Positions 36,983-48,640 of a stretch of 64,000 bases of DNA are shown here, piece after piece. Position 1 is the first letter of the stretch. Each line of letters opens with the position of its first letter. The stretch spans positions 256,225,863-256,289,862 of the forward strand of contig CP136064.1 of the NCBI GenBank assembly GCA_032622095.1, in the 5' to 3' direction. The position numbers and the translations under genes are program-made. The DNA is from Siphonodentalium dalli. Lineage: Eukaryota > Mollusca > Scaphopoda > Gadilida > Siphonodentaliidae. The notes under the pieces are model-generated. The model saw nothing but the letters and a program-made list of their open reading frames with translations. It had not been told where the DNA came from and made no database searches.

Positions 36983-37373
36983 CCCTTTACCCAACAGAAG
37001 GGCCCTGTGCCAATGCATTCTCCTATATATTCGAGTCGACCATAGGTCGCCTCGCATATATAAGAGAATGCATTGGCTTAACACATTAAAAATTATAAAA
37101 TTGTTAAAGAATGTAAGAAAAAATGGTAAAAAGTGTTAAAAAAAGATTTTTTTTAGGCCAATGCATTCTCTTATATATGCGAGGCGACCTATGGTCGACT
37201 CGCATATATAAGAGAATGCATTGGCACAGGGCATAACTGTAACTATCACAATGTGGTCAAGGAGCCCGTTCCAATGATATCCATATTTGTATGGTTCTAT
37301 TGAGACAGACCGAAGATATTTTAGGCTGTTGAAGCTTTATTTGGCCGGTTTTGGCCGGTTTGTTGGGTAAGGG
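36983..37373 (-). mobile_element. TTAA-type MITE, copy D (391 bp)
   Basis: This copy is in the reverse orientation relative to copies A and C, with intact TTAA on both sides. Both hairpins are present. The right terminus has lost one T (TGTTGGGTAAGGG). It lies at the left boundary of the second ~1.3-kb dispersed repeat. Confidence 0.88.
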
Positions 37374-37377
37374 TTAA

Positions 37378-38640
37378 AGACATCGTGGACTTGTGCGGGT
37401 GCGTGGAACTGATAAGTTAGCACTCAACATGACCGTGTACCTGGTATCACCAACCCGGAATGTATCACCAAACCGGACTGAATGGGGAAAGCAATTTCCA
37501 CGTATATAATATACGCGAATATGTTTGTTTCTCATCGTAAAACAGACAACGGACAAATATATACGTCAATACGAAGCAGGAATATTCACCCACCCATCTC
37601 AGTCGGTTATCCCAGATCTAACCATTTACAAATTTTAGTGAATTATTTCAATAGTGTTTTTTATTTTGCTGTCTCAAAGTTTCAAGAAAATATATTCTCT
37701 AGTATTAAATGCATATTATGGACTTGTTCGGGTGCGTGAAACTGATAAGTTAGTACTCATGCGTTATGCCAACCTGGGGAATGTAGCATTCTACTAACAT
37801 CGCCGAAAATTTCAAAGAAAATCCAGATAGATGTCAAGATCGCGGATCAAGATGTCACTAACACCGGATCTTTTGTGCAGTAAACATCCATAGTACTTAT
37901 ATAGTTCGGGTGAGTTTTCGCGTGTTTTCGTGTGTATCTGGCAATGATCAGTTGGACTACGTATCTCATCTGAATATGAATCCATAACATTTTCGAATCA
38001 TGTATACACATCTATCATGGATGGATTAATTAAATTAATAGAACATCCATCTCAGCAGTATATATAAGGCCCTGACCACACGAACATGCATGCTTGTCGT
38101 TTTGGATATCCGCTTAGTCGTATCCGAATCGGGTTTGTATTGAGACCCCACATGGCGAAACGATACGATACGATGATGGGTCTATAAGACGGTCATATTG
38201 TCGGCACAGTGTATACCATATATTAAGGAGGTTATCCTGCCCATAAAGAATGAAGCCATTCGTCTTACTTGCCATGGATTAAATTTTGACATCAGAGAAA
38301 GGGTTTGTATTTTTTTTTATTGTTTACTGGGGTGGTGTCTCGCCCAACCTCGACCAAACCGTTCAACGAGAAGACCAATCTAGCTATTAGAGTGTAGGGT
38401 CAATCAAGTGAATAAATGCAATGATAATTATGACACAAATTTGGCAAAAATAGACAAATAATTATGCGTCCTTTATATATCCATGAATATATATCGGGCT
38501 ACATCCGAAATTAATCTGTTCTTTTAGTCGGGTTTTTTTTGGCTCAATTCTAAAGGTGGTGTATAATTCTGACGAATCGTGTGGAAAGAATGATCGCCTA
38601 TATATGAAATATTCTGTACTATACTATAGTCTGGGCATAT
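37378..38640 (+). repeat. Dispersed ~1.3-kb repeat, copy 2
   Basis: Homologous to 29950-31310 (see there). It ends near 38640, where GTCTGGGCATATCAAGCAAA leads into AATGGCCGCC, a phrase also found at 34025-34045. Confidence 0.72.
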
Positions 38641-39129
38641 CAAGCAAAATGGCCGCCACGACAGACGCCATCTGGATTCTAAGAGGCCACTTTTCTAGTT
38701 AGTATCCGGAAAACATAATCCGGCTTTTAAGTTTGTACTAGAACGGTTGATTAAAATGATATTAAAATGTCGATGTTCCACACAACTCGGTTTAAAACAA
38801 AGTAATATTGTGTATGAGATATGTATTAGAGGGATTCTACCCCATGGGACGGCTCTGTGACTATTTTTTCGTTTGTTTAATACTTTGATATTGAGAGTTT
38901 ATATTATATTATAGCATTTGACAACTTTATTTACGAAATACTCCATTGGATATTACAAACAAATATAAATACGTATATGTTGTACAATGAGATAGCCTAC
39001 CAAGAACTCATTATATGATACATAATGAAGGTTTTTGTTGATTGTTTTTAAAACTGTGATAAGAATAAGGAAATATTAACTCTTTGGAGAAATAAGTAGT
39101 ATAACTAATCAAAATCAACTTTCTAAATT

Positions 39130-39965
39130 ATGCATGTAATTTTAAGCTCGGTATTTTAGAGTAAAGGTGGCCATTTTGGAAGCCATCTTTTGTAATGGAG
39201 ATAGCATAGGTATTACGCTATAAACGCTAATACATCCAGTTGTACGATATATGATCACAGCAAATGTGTACATTTTATCAAGATATATTTTGAAGCTGAC
39301 ATTTCTGAATAGCCATATTGGACGCCATCTTGAAAATATATATTGTTTTTTTTGTGATGACAAATTGTATGATTATTTGGCATATACTATACAAACTACA
39401 AACCTAAATGATGCATATGAGCCTTTGTAAAAATGCAATACATTTTTAAGCCCTGTATCTTGAAGTAAACGATGGCCATTTCGGCAGCCATCTTTTGTAA
39501 TGGAGATAGCATAGGTATTACGCTATAAACGCTAATACATCCAGTTGTACGATATATGATCACAGCAAATGTGTACATTTTATCAAGATATATTTTGAAG
39601 CTGACATTTCTGAATAGCCATATTGGACGCCATCTTGAAAATATATATTGTTTTTTTTTGTGATGACAAATTGTATGATAATTTAGCATATACTATACAA
39701 ACTACAAACCTAAATGACGCATATGAGCCTTTTTAAAAATGCAATACATTTTTAAGCCCTGTATCTTGAAGTAAACGATGGCCATTTCGGCAGCCATCTT
39801 TTGTAATGGAGATAGCATAGGTATTACGCTATAGACGTTAATACATCCAGTTGTACGATATATGATCACAGCAAATGTGTACATTTTATCAGGATATATT
39901 TTGAAGCTCACATTTCTGAACAGCCATATTGGATGCCATCTTGAAAACATATTTTTTGTATGATA
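39130..39965. repeat. ~306-bp tandem repeat, 2.7 copies
   Basis: The phrase TTTTGTAATGGAGATAGCAT recurs every ~305-306 bases (near 39188, 39493, 39799). Each unit has CCATTTNGG-GCCATCTT and, inverted, ATATTGG-GCCATCTTG. The three parallel minus-strand frames (KMYTFAVIIYRTTGCISVYS) are repeat artefacts, although conservation of an open frame in all three units is notable. Confidence 0.88.
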
Positions 39966-41027
39966 ATTTGGGGTATAATTTATATATTAGAAACATTGAA
40001 TACATATGATGTTGTATATTGAAATAGCCCTGCCAACAGATTTAGAGCATATATTCATATTTTTCCAGTGATAAGATGTATGATTTAACTATCCAAATTA
40101 TAATGTGCGTTCAAATATGTTAGTAGGTAGATTTCCGTGACGATTTAAAAATGTGCAGATAATGAACGGGAACATGCATGTAAAACACACATTAACCTAT
40201 AGTCTAACGACATCGAGCAATTTCAGATGCAATGGTGTAACTAACAGAATTAGCTTAACATTATTGTTTGATTGATTCTGCGAGATAATTGCATACTATT
40301 TATAGGCATAGCATTGAAAGTACATATTAGTCGTGTGCACATACGCAGTTTATATTTGCTTTCATCGTATAAATCTGTACGATGAATGCGCGATAAATAA
40401 TTATTCTAAATTTTCAAATTTCAATAGAGCGCCGACTAATGAGTTTTATGCGTGCGTGCAGATGCCAACACGGGCGTTATGTTGTATACAAAGGTAAATT
40501 AATCAGATATATAATGGCCATTCACTGCTTGTTGAAACTTAACGCTTGACCCTTCACCCTGCATCAATTGTAAGTTTAAAAACGAACGACCGGGAATTGT
40601 TTCTGTCCGAGCATGTTTACATCTGATGCTAAATTGCGTACGGATTCATCAGCATTAATTTGTTTTTCCAAATCGTGTTGCCATTATGATTAAGGGAGAA
40701 TTATTTGCCGTAATCAGGTAAGTGTTATCTTTATTTATTAAACTATACGAGTTGGTATGTAAACAAAACTGTTACAGTATTTTTTTTTAAATAAAACAAT
40801 TTATGAATTTGAATGTTAATTTGTAGAAATTAGAGCGCATTTGCTAGATAAATGTAAATATACTGTTACGATATGCTTAGCCACAACGTGTAGACAAATA
40901 AGATTTTACATAAAAAACAAATTGTAAAACTATGATTATTGTTTTTAGTTTAACTTTCCGTAGAATCTGAATTGCAACAATGTTAATTTGTGTGTAATAG
41001 TGTAACAGTATCCGTTTTTGATAATTA
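39966..41027. other. AT-rich non-coding stretch
   Basis: No gene or clear repeat recognised. Confidence 0.5.
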
Positions 41028-41995
41028 AGAGTTGCATACAAACAGATAATACACGCTCTTTAACGATAAATTTTCAACCATATTTAAGTTAAATTAATAG
41101 CGCCCTTTTAAGAATTATGATATGAATAAGACCTATTTATTAACAATTCTAGGGTAAAATTGTTACAATTTTTTTTTGCTGTGATATTGAAACACTTTTG
41201 GTATTGAAATAATAAAATGAAATCTTAGTGCCCTTTTAAGACATCTTGTTTATAAGTTGATGGATAAAATAATAAAATAAATCTTAGTGCCATTCTAAGA
41301 CATATGGGATGAACAAAGTATACTGTATCCGAATATTACGAGGGATTGCAAGAGTTGCATACAAGCAGATAATAAACGCTCTTTATCGATAAATGTTCAA
41401 CCATATTTAAGTTAAATTATTAGCGCCCTTTTAAGAATTATGATATGAATAAGACCTATTTATTAACAATTCTAGGGTAAAATTATTCCAATTTTTTTTT
41501 TGCTGTGATATTGAAACACTTTTGGTATTGAAATTATAAAATGAAATCTTAGTGCCCTTTTAAGACATCTTGTTTATAAATAGGATAAAATAAATCTTAG
41601 TGTCATTTTAAGACATCTGGGATGAACAAAGTATACTGTATCCGAATAGTACGAGGGATTGAAAGAGTTGCATACAAGCAGATAATAACCGCTCTTTAAC
41701 GATAAATTATCAACCGTATTTAAGTTAAATTATTAGCTGCCTTTTTAAGAATTATGATGTGAATAAGACCTATTTAATAACAATTCTGAGGTAAAATTAT
41801 TCCAATTTGTTTGGCTGTGATGTTCAAACACTTTTGGTATTCAAATTATAAAATTCAATCTTAGTGCCCTTTTAAGACATCTTGATTATAAATATATAAA
41901 ATAATAAATAAATGTTAGTGCCATTTTAAGACATCTGGGATGAACAAAGTATACTGTATCCGAATAAGAAAATAAATCTTAGTGTCACTTTAAGA
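41028..41995. repeat. ~315-bp tandem repeat, 3 copies
   Basis: Each unit starts GAGTTGCATACAA.CAGATAA, then has an AACGCTCTTTA-type word, TTAGCGCCCTTTTAAGAAT, GCTGTGATATTGAAACAC and TCTTAGTGCC.TTTAAGAC. Starts are near 41028, 41350 and 41662. The third is the most diverged. Confidence 0.88.
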
Positions 41996-42526
41996 CAACT
42001 GCTTTAAACTTCCTCAATATGTTTCGCTCCAATTAATATACAAACTTGATATAATTTATTGTTTTAAATTACACAGAACATATGATGAACAAGATAATAA
42101 TTAATTAAAAGTTATCTGAAATCATAATATAATAAACTTATCTGACTATTGAATCCATGCCTTGATTTGCTATTTTAGGTGGCTTATATAGGCTAGATTG
42201 GAATGTTTACCGTAACATACCGCAAATATGCAAATTTGACAGGTGTAGTATAAATTATTCGTTTTGTACGGTCATAGATACGCCTCGTTAACGATATTTT
42301 GACATGTGAGCAACGATGGGTGGATATTAATCGCCTTGTACAGAGATGTGTGTAAGACTTGAATGACAGTAATCATATATACTATGCGACGACAATTACA
42401 TTCAACTTGAGATAGTATGCGACGAAAACAGGTACATGTTTTGTTGGTATTTTGAAGGACTTCATTTTTTGTGACTATATATAGATTGAGTAAACGAATG
42501 TGTTACTGTATATAAATAGAGCCCGA
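41996..42526. other. Non-coding stretch
   Basis: Nothing recognised. Short GAGATAGTATGCGACGA words near 42385-42425 are repeated once. Confidence 0.4.
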
Positions 42527-42915
42527 CATGAATTCTCGACGAATGAGAGTGGTTTATTCGACTTGGGTAGGATGACATCATTTGTTGGGACTATAGATAG
42601 AATGACTTTCTTTATATAAACAGATGATTCGCATAGGTGAAATTGAGAGAGTATTATACTTCGATTGATTATCTGTTCTTTAATGGGTAAGTAGCTTTTG
42701 CTGTGCAAAACAGAGGTGGACATGAATTCTCGACGAAGACATCATCCTATTTTGTGAGTATAGTTGGTAGATTATTCGACTTGGCTCGAATGACATCATT
42801 TGCTTGGGACTAAATATAGAATGTTTTTTCCTTATATAAACAGACACATTTCGCATAGGTAAAATTGAGAGATAATTGTACTTCGATGGATCTGTTCTTT
42901 AATATGTAAGTAACT
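42527..42915. repeat. ~195-bp tandem duplication
   Basis: Two adjacent diverged units share GACATGAATTCTCGACGAA, GATGACATCATTTG, TTATATAAACAGA and TTCGCATAGGT.AAATTGAG. Confidence 0.75.
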
Positions 42916-43499
42916 CTTGTTATGTTAAAACAAAACATTTATTTAATGTTGGTTGTGCGACTTTTGATGTTTAAAAAGATTTGGAATATCAGTTGTTTGC
43001 GTTAACAGTCAACAATGTTTCAAATGTTTTTTTTTGTGCAATAAATCGATTAAAGTTTTATTTCATTTTCATATTTTTTTTTTACATATAAAGTTTGTGC
43101 TTGAATTTTTTTGACTATGATTATAATATTTTTTATATTTTTTGGATTAAAGACAAAACATTTATTGTGTTTTACGATTATTGTGGCAATGAAAAAGGAC
43201 TTTTGATACTTGCGAGCGAAACAGATAAAGATGTTTTTGTTGTTAAATTGTTTCCGTTAACATTGAAATTGTTTTTTTTTTTAATTTGGCTTTCAATTGA
43301 GATATTTGATTTTCATATTTTGATTGATTTTGAAGCATTGTAACATATAACTTCAATTTTATTGACGAAAAATGAACTTAAATTGTGTTTTAATTGCTTT
43401 ATCGTGCTTTTACATTTAATATTTCATTAAAAGGGAGATTTTTTAATTTTTCTGAAATATTGAATTTGTGTTGGAACTGAAATACGTTGTCTTCATATA
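42916..43499. other. AT-rich non-coding stretch
   Basis: T-rich DNA. The 82-codon frame at 43095-43343 is dominated by Phe/Ile/Leu from T-rich composition and is not credible as a gene. Confidence 0.45.
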
Positions 43500-44260
43500 A
43501 ACCGAAAATACTCCCGTCATTCATAATCATTAAAGGAATCGATATTGGTTATACATTTTGATTTCTATCACTATGAAATGGTGTTTTTGAAATGTGTTGC
43601 CTACTAATCTACAGAAGAACGTTCCTAAAAAAAGAAGGTTCAATGTGTTTAGACCTGTGGTTTTTAAATGCATAGGTTTATTCGCTAACGAATATATCAT
43701 TGTATAATTCATTAATATATATCAATCGTTTAACATCTATATTGAACTTAATAAAACAGATTATTCAATGCACAGGGGAGCTAACTCTGTTCTTTATATT
43801 CCAATTAATATTTGTAGATTTACTCAGTATATTTTAGGAAATGTTTGAATAACCTAGACATAGTTTGTTTGAGTATAGCCTATAAGAGGTATTTAAACAC
43901 CAACCTAGAAATAGTTAGTCTGACTTTAAATATTGATACATTTTTTTTGCCAGAAGATATTTCGACGGGGAGACCAGACTGTCCATATCTTAACAAAAGA
44001 TTGATTTGATTATGTTTTTGATATCTGTTTGTATACTAAGATTTATTTATGTATCATTTATATTCATTAAAGGAACTAAGTGTCGGGTTCCACGTTTCGA
44101 TTTCTACGAGACTCTGTAATATCGAGTTTTATGAGATCGAATAGTGTTACCTACAAATCTACAATAAAGAAGAAAAAGTTCCGCCACTAACAAATATTCC
44201 ATGTGTTTTAGCCTTGTGGTTTTTACATGCACAAGGTTATTCACTAGCGAATAATTCATC
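43500..44260. repeat. Degenerate duplicated block (~550 bp apart)
   Basis: The order TTCATTAAAGGAA..., TGTT.CCTAC.AATCTACA, GAAGAA..., ATGTGTTTAG.CCTGTGGTTTTTA.ATGCA, TTCGCTAACGAAT is repeated once, with heavy divergence. Confidence 0.55.
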
Positions 44261-44606
44261 TCATTTAGGACTATTATTTTACTAACCTATCATAACTAAC
44301 CTATTAACTATATTACATATTAATACATGTATTCAATCGTGCGTACTAATCCTTCAAATAGTTACTAGTTAGCCTGACTATATCATCTGCCTAGAAATAG
44401 TTTGCTTTACTATACCACCTGCCTAGAAATAGGTATTAGTATGTCTTACAATACCTTTACTTCTATCAAGTATACGGAATGCTTATTCATATACACTACT
44501 CATGTCACACCGGTCATGAAAACTGAAGGATAGGATAGGATATTTTATTTCAATATACACATATTAATACATAATACATTTGACAAATGTTGTATTGTAT
44601 ATTCGA

Positions 44607-44648
44607 GGGGGTGGCATAGTCAGGCTAGACTGTCTTACTGCCACCCCC
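44607..44648 (-). other. Stem-loop near LINE 3' end
   Basis: A perfect 10-bp stem (GGGGGTGGCA/TGCCACCCCC) with an inner AGTC/GACT pair. LINE reverse transcriptases are known to recognise 3' stem-loops. A similar GGGGTG...CACCCC stem is at 52467-52506. Confidence 0.6.
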
Positions 44649-45162
44649 TTAAAGATGAATAAATGTTAACATAGGCGGTCAAGATTTATTGTACAATGCA
44701 CGGCTATATAATTATGTATTACATAATGATTGCATTTAAATGGATTATATATATGGAGGGTATACGTATAGATAAATCGTTTATTGGTTACTCGATGGTT
44801 TGTCTCTTTCTTGTCAGTGGGATGTTCTTTGGAAGTCGAGTAGGAATGTGCTGAGTGAGGTTGTAGATTGCGATATACGGGAGGTCACACTATTGACGAG
44901 CTACCACACAGTCGGGACATCTTTGATTGTTGCATTTAATTGTTGCAGCATATTTTTTAATGCAATCGGCATGTAAACGGAGTTTGAATGCGTGTCTGGT
45001 TTGGTATCATGTAAATTCGTTATCCAAGTTGTTCCATGTAGTTGGATAAGAATGGAATGGTAGTTGTTGGGACCAAGATGTTCTTGGTTTTTTTAAAAAT
45101 AGTGGGTGCTTTTGTCGGGTGTCTGGTCCGGTATTGCGTTTGGTAAACATGTTGGTGAATGA

Positions 45163-46206
45163 TTATATTAAGCGCATATAATACCAATCATGCATGAAAA
45201 CAGCCGCTTGGACTTTGTGGATGTCATATATTTTGAGTATATTTTCTTTTTTAAAAAGAGGTTCTGTGTGGCTTCTATATTTTTGATTACATAAGACTCG
45301 TATCGCGCGTTTTTGAAGCATGAATTTATTTTTGACCGCAGGGACGTGTCCCCATATTTGAACACCGTAGACAAGATGGCTGTGTATTAGAGCATAGTAT
45401 AATGTTTTAAGTGCGCTACCAGGAAAGAAGTGTTTAACTTTATTGATGTGGTATATGGCATTCACCATTTTAGAACAGAGGACACATGTTTTTTGAAAGT
45501 CAGGTTTTCATCAATATGGATTCCTAAGAATTTTGTGGAGGATTCGTGCTCAATATTTCCTATCTTTTTTAGTTCCGTATTATTCAAGTAAACTTTTATA
45601 AAGTTCCATTTGTCATCATTGTTCTCTGGGTGTATTAGCATATAGTTGCTTTTTTTTAGTATTGATCACTAACTTATTGCTACAGCACCAAGCAAATATG
45701 TTGCGTAACTCATTATTCACAAAACTTTCTACAAGGATGACATTTTTTCCACCAGTTACTAGAGTCGTATCGTCCGCGTATGATAAGATATCCATGGTTG
45801 TCGAATTTGACATATCGTTAACGTAAATTAAGAAAATTATCGGTCCCAGAATTTATCCCTGGGGCACTCCACACGTCACTTCCGTTAAATTAGATTTGGT
45901 ACCATTGAGTTCAACATATTGCCTTCTATTTTGCAGTTAACTCTGAAACCATGAGTATGCTGTGCCTCGTATGCCATAGTGATCTAGTTTATGAAGTAAA
46001 ATATCGTGATTTATCGTGTCAAATGCTTTTGAGAGGTCGAGAAATAGAGCTACAGTGGAATCTCTTGTCATTTTGTTATTATTTGAGACAACTTGATCGA
46101 GGAGGTGTAATACAGGATGGAAAGTTGAATGATGAGGGCGGAAGCCGTATTGGTGTTTATAGAGTATGTTTTGTTCATTTAAAAAGTCTAGTAATCGTTT
46201 ATGCAT
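45163..46206 (-). pseudogene. LINE reverse transcriptase fragment
   Basis: From 46206 the frame reads HKRLLDFLNEQNILYKHQYG, FRPHHST, VALFLDLSKAFDTINHDILL, GVPQG, ILGPIIFLIY and then the catalytic ADD in LSYADDTTLVTGG. The C-terminal portion is ALKTLYYALIHSHLVYGVQI, RAIRVLCN and so on. In-frame stops occur at 45937-45939 (TAA after FQS, where Tyr is usual) and 45853-45855 (TAA replacing the Ser of GVPQGS). Further breaks follow after about 45616. The group is CR1/Jockey-like by its SKAFDTINH, GVPQGS and ADDT blocks. It is older than the 24-29 kb copy. Confidence 0.85.
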
Positions 46207-46282
46207 TATTTTTTAGAGGAGTTTAGAGATAGATCACTGTATAAGGGAACACATTAGCCAAACAACATATATCTTGACATTG

Positions 46283-46335
46283 TAAGCCAGTGCATTCTCT
46301 TATATATGCGAGGCTCACTATGGGAGACTAGCATA
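46283..46335. repeat. Solo hairpin fragment of the TTAA-type MITE
   Basis: AAGCCAGTGCATTCTCTTAT continues into TATGCGAGG, as in the MITE internal hairpin. The second arm is decayed and no TTAA ends are present. It shows that the hairpin portion can survive apart from the element. Confidence 0.6.
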
Positions 46336-46778
46336 TGATCAGAAGTCCGTATGTTTGATAACTTTATGTAGGTGAAATAGTCTGCCGGAGAAGCACTGTG
46401 TAGACAGGGAATCAACAGGTCTTGTCGGTAAAAGAGTCAGACGAGAAGTGAAGTCTCGGCTATTAAAACATAGTAATGCGATAGCGAACATCAAACGAGT
46501 CTGCGCACGCATATCTGTCAAAAGATACAATAGCAGTCATTGGTCAATTTATCCACGGTGTCAGCTCAGTACACAATCGGCACGAAGCCGGAGGTCAACT
46601 CAGTACACAATCGATTTCATCATGTCACCAGGTTACACATATCTATATAATAGAGTGTTCATATTGAAATCACTCATAATTGCATTGACATTTGGATAGG
46701 TAGGTTGTATTGTAGCCGATGTGATAAATTTGTATCCAGTACAAACAACACGAAGAGACGTTGTGAACGACAGCCTGA

Positions 46779-46792
46779 ACTAGTTAACTAGT
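46779..46792. promoter_or_regulatory. 14-bp palindrome ACTAGTTAACTAGT
   Basis: A perfect palindrome about 80 bases upstream of the first zinc-finger ATG of the virus-like cluster. Function unknown. Confidence 0.4.
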
Positions 46793-46872
46793 CCACCACG
46801 TTTCCCTTGTTTCTGTTCTATATAAATATAGGTGCATAGAAGAACGCTCGATTTCACTGATTATATAGGAAA

Positions 46873-47160
46873 ATGAAGTATCAATGTGAAGAGTGCTTAA
46901 GTGTCTATGCTTGGCAAGATAGTTTGAAGCGTCATATCAAAGTTAAACACAAGACTTCAGAACAGCAACAACAACAACAACAACAACAGCAACAACAACA
47001 ACAACATCATCAGCCACAATAACAACAACAACAACAACAGCCGCCAGAACAACAACAACAACAACACCAACAACAACACCAACAACAACAACAACAGCAT
47101 CATCAGCCGCAACAACAACAACAACAGCCACAACAACACCAACAACAACAGCAACCAAGC
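46873..47160 (+). other. C2H2 zinc finger plus CAA/CAG-rich tract (element part)
   Basis: Starts MKYQCEECLSVYAWQDSLKR, a single C2H2 finger (C-x2-C...H-x4-H in HIKVKH). Next comes about 190 bases of CAA/CAG/CAC triplets rich in Gln and His codons. The tract is a microsatellite that may have expanded after insertion. It belongs to the virus-like block and lies just upstream of the ATPase-like ORF. Confidence 0.55.
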
Positions 47161-47176
47161 GACATAACATCCTGCT

Positions 47177-48073
47177 TTGATGATCCAATGGCCAAAATCC
47201 AGGAAGATTTTATTTTCAAGCATCCATTCACCATGTGTAAGTGGACCGACATCTAGTGGGAAGACGTACTTCGTGAAAACCTTGCTACAAAAGTCTGCCT
47301 CAAAAATATCACCCGCACCTGACAGAATAATATGGTTTTATAAATATTGGCAGCCCCTATATGACGAAATAAAGTATACCGTCACCCCTCATGTCAACTT
47401 TATACGAGGAATACCAGCAAACTTGGATTCTCTTATCAACCCCCGGTATAAAAATCTAGTTATACTCGATGACTTGATGCAAACTTCATCAAAAGACCAG
47501 AGAGTTAATGATTTGCATTCCGAAGGAAGTCACCATTTGAACTTATCTTTGATAAGTTTGAACCAGAATTTCTACTACAACAAAGATCCAACGCAACAAC
47601 GAAATTGTCAATATTTGGTATTGTTCAATAACCCAATCGACAAGGGATTAATTTCAACATTATCAAGACAGATGTATCCTGAATGTCCTCACCGTATGGT
47701 TCGAGAGTTTTCGGAAGCGACGAGTGAACCGTACGGTCACCTACTGGTGGATTTAAAAGCCGCAACACCGGGCACATTACGTCTGCGACAGAATGTACTA
47801 AAAGAGGTCACGAACCAACATATAGGTGAATGGAATGGCATGAAATACGATGACAGAGAACACCCAGATGAACAGAATGGGATGAAAAAACATACAAAAG
47901 ACACTGAGACCCAGGGTCAACAGAATGCGATGAAATACGATGACAGAGAACTCCCTGGTCAAGGCATAGCATATAATTATATTGTGCCCCAGGGTCAACA
48001 TAATGGCTATACTAAGGACATAAGGCCACCTGGTGAGCTCGATGAAATTAATAAGAAGAACCGTCAAACATAG
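47177..48073 (+). other. Packaging-ATPase-like ORF (Polinton-like fossil)
   Basis: The frame shows a Walker A motif (SGPTSSGKTYFVKTLL), a Walker B motif (NLVILDDLM) and a glutamine-containing sensor region (SLISLNQNFYY). This is the arrangement of A32/FtsK-HerA genome-packaging ATPases of Polintons and related DNA viruses. Such enzymes drive DNA into capsids in relatives. The C-terminal third (about residue 215 on) is a repetitive tail with NGMKYDDRE-type and QGQ phrases, likely family-specific or locally expanded. It is part of the fossil block and its neighbours are small zinc-finger ORFs. A recent virus-derived host gene cannot be excluded. Confidence 0.65.
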
Positions 48074-48087
48074 ACATTCGAGAAGAC

Positions 48088-48381
48088 ATGTCGTACCCTT
48101 GTAATGACTGCGGGCTTTTGTTCGAAGATCATTATGATGTTCAGAGACACGTAAAAAACTGGTGTAAAGAAAATAAGTTAAAACGAAAATTAACTGAGGA
48201 CACGGATGATAGTCAGAATAAGAAAATTAAATTGAATGAAGATGAATACTTCAAAAGTTTGTGTGATGAGAGTAGAGATAAAACACATGAGGAATGGAGT
48301 GATAAAGTGGTAACGTATAAGGAAAATGGCTCGACAGAAACAGAAGCAAAAGAACAAGCTGACAAGGACCTTAAAAGTTAA
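48088..48381 (+). other. C2H2 zinc-finger ORF (element part)
   Basis: Begins MSYPCNDCGLLFEDHYDVQR followed by HVKNWC, a C2H2/C2HC-like finger. A basic stretch (KLKRKL) and acidic helical sequence follow. It starts 15 bases after the ATPase-like ORF, so the genes are packed as in viruses. Likely a nucleic-acid-binding protein (inference). Confidence 0.55.
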
Positions 48382-48384
48382 CAC

Positions 48385-48615
48385 ATGAGGCAATTTATGA
48401 ATGGTTATGCTTGGACAATAGTAGCGTATCTGCAGCTGCGCAATGGGACTCTGCACAACAGAGTCATGGATAAAGTCGACAAATATTTGAATAATGGTTA
48501 TGAAGATCGTGATGCAGTGAAAATGTCAATATTAAAGTACAAACCGATGCTAGAAAAATTCATGGACAAAACAAATGACACTTCTGACGAAAGTGATGAC
48601 AATTCGGACGATTAA
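48385..48615 (+). other. Short ORF with acidic tail (element part)
   Basis: 76 codons, MRQFMNGYAWTIVAYLQLRN through to an Asp/Ser/Glu-rich end (TSDESDDNSDD). It immediately follows the zinc-finger ORF and precedes AATAAA. Not recognised alone. Confidence 0.45.
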
Positions 48616-48640
48616 ATTTCAATAAACTTCATCAACATGA

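Larger units (their letters stand above)
44530..46232 (-). mobile_element. 5'-truncated LINE, minus strand (~1.7 kb)
   Basis: RT motifs read from 46206 downward, and the 3' end carries a short TATCC repeat followed by the flank. The 5' edge lies near 46232, inside the RT. About 600 bases of 3' region follow the last coding frame, including a 10-bp perfect hairpin at 44607-44648. This family differs from the 24-29 kb LINE. Confidence 0.85.
46815..48640 (+). mobile_element. Polinton-like virus-derived fossil, partial
   Basis: A compact one-strand block has a TATA-like TATATAAATA near 46818, a zinc-finger gene start, an ATPase-like gene, a second zinc-finger ORF, a short acidic-tailed ORF and AATAAA at about 48621. 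An FtsK/HerA-type packaging ATPase with small C2H2 proteins fits the Polinton/Maverick and adintovirus group. DNA polymerase B, integrase, protease and capsid genes are not seen, and no terminal inverted repeats were located. It looks partial and lightly broken (a few breaks). Age is probably moderate, because long frames persist. The edges are uncertain and it may extend to about 51230. Confidence 0.6.

Noticed and set aside
39142-39950. Three similar ORFs as a gene family
   Set aside because: They follow the 306-bp tandem unit exactly and have no start, domain or splice support. Kept only as a finding to test.
46943-47223. Minus-strand Val/Leu-rich membrane-like ORFs
   Set aside because: Reverse reading of the CAA/CAG triplet tract.
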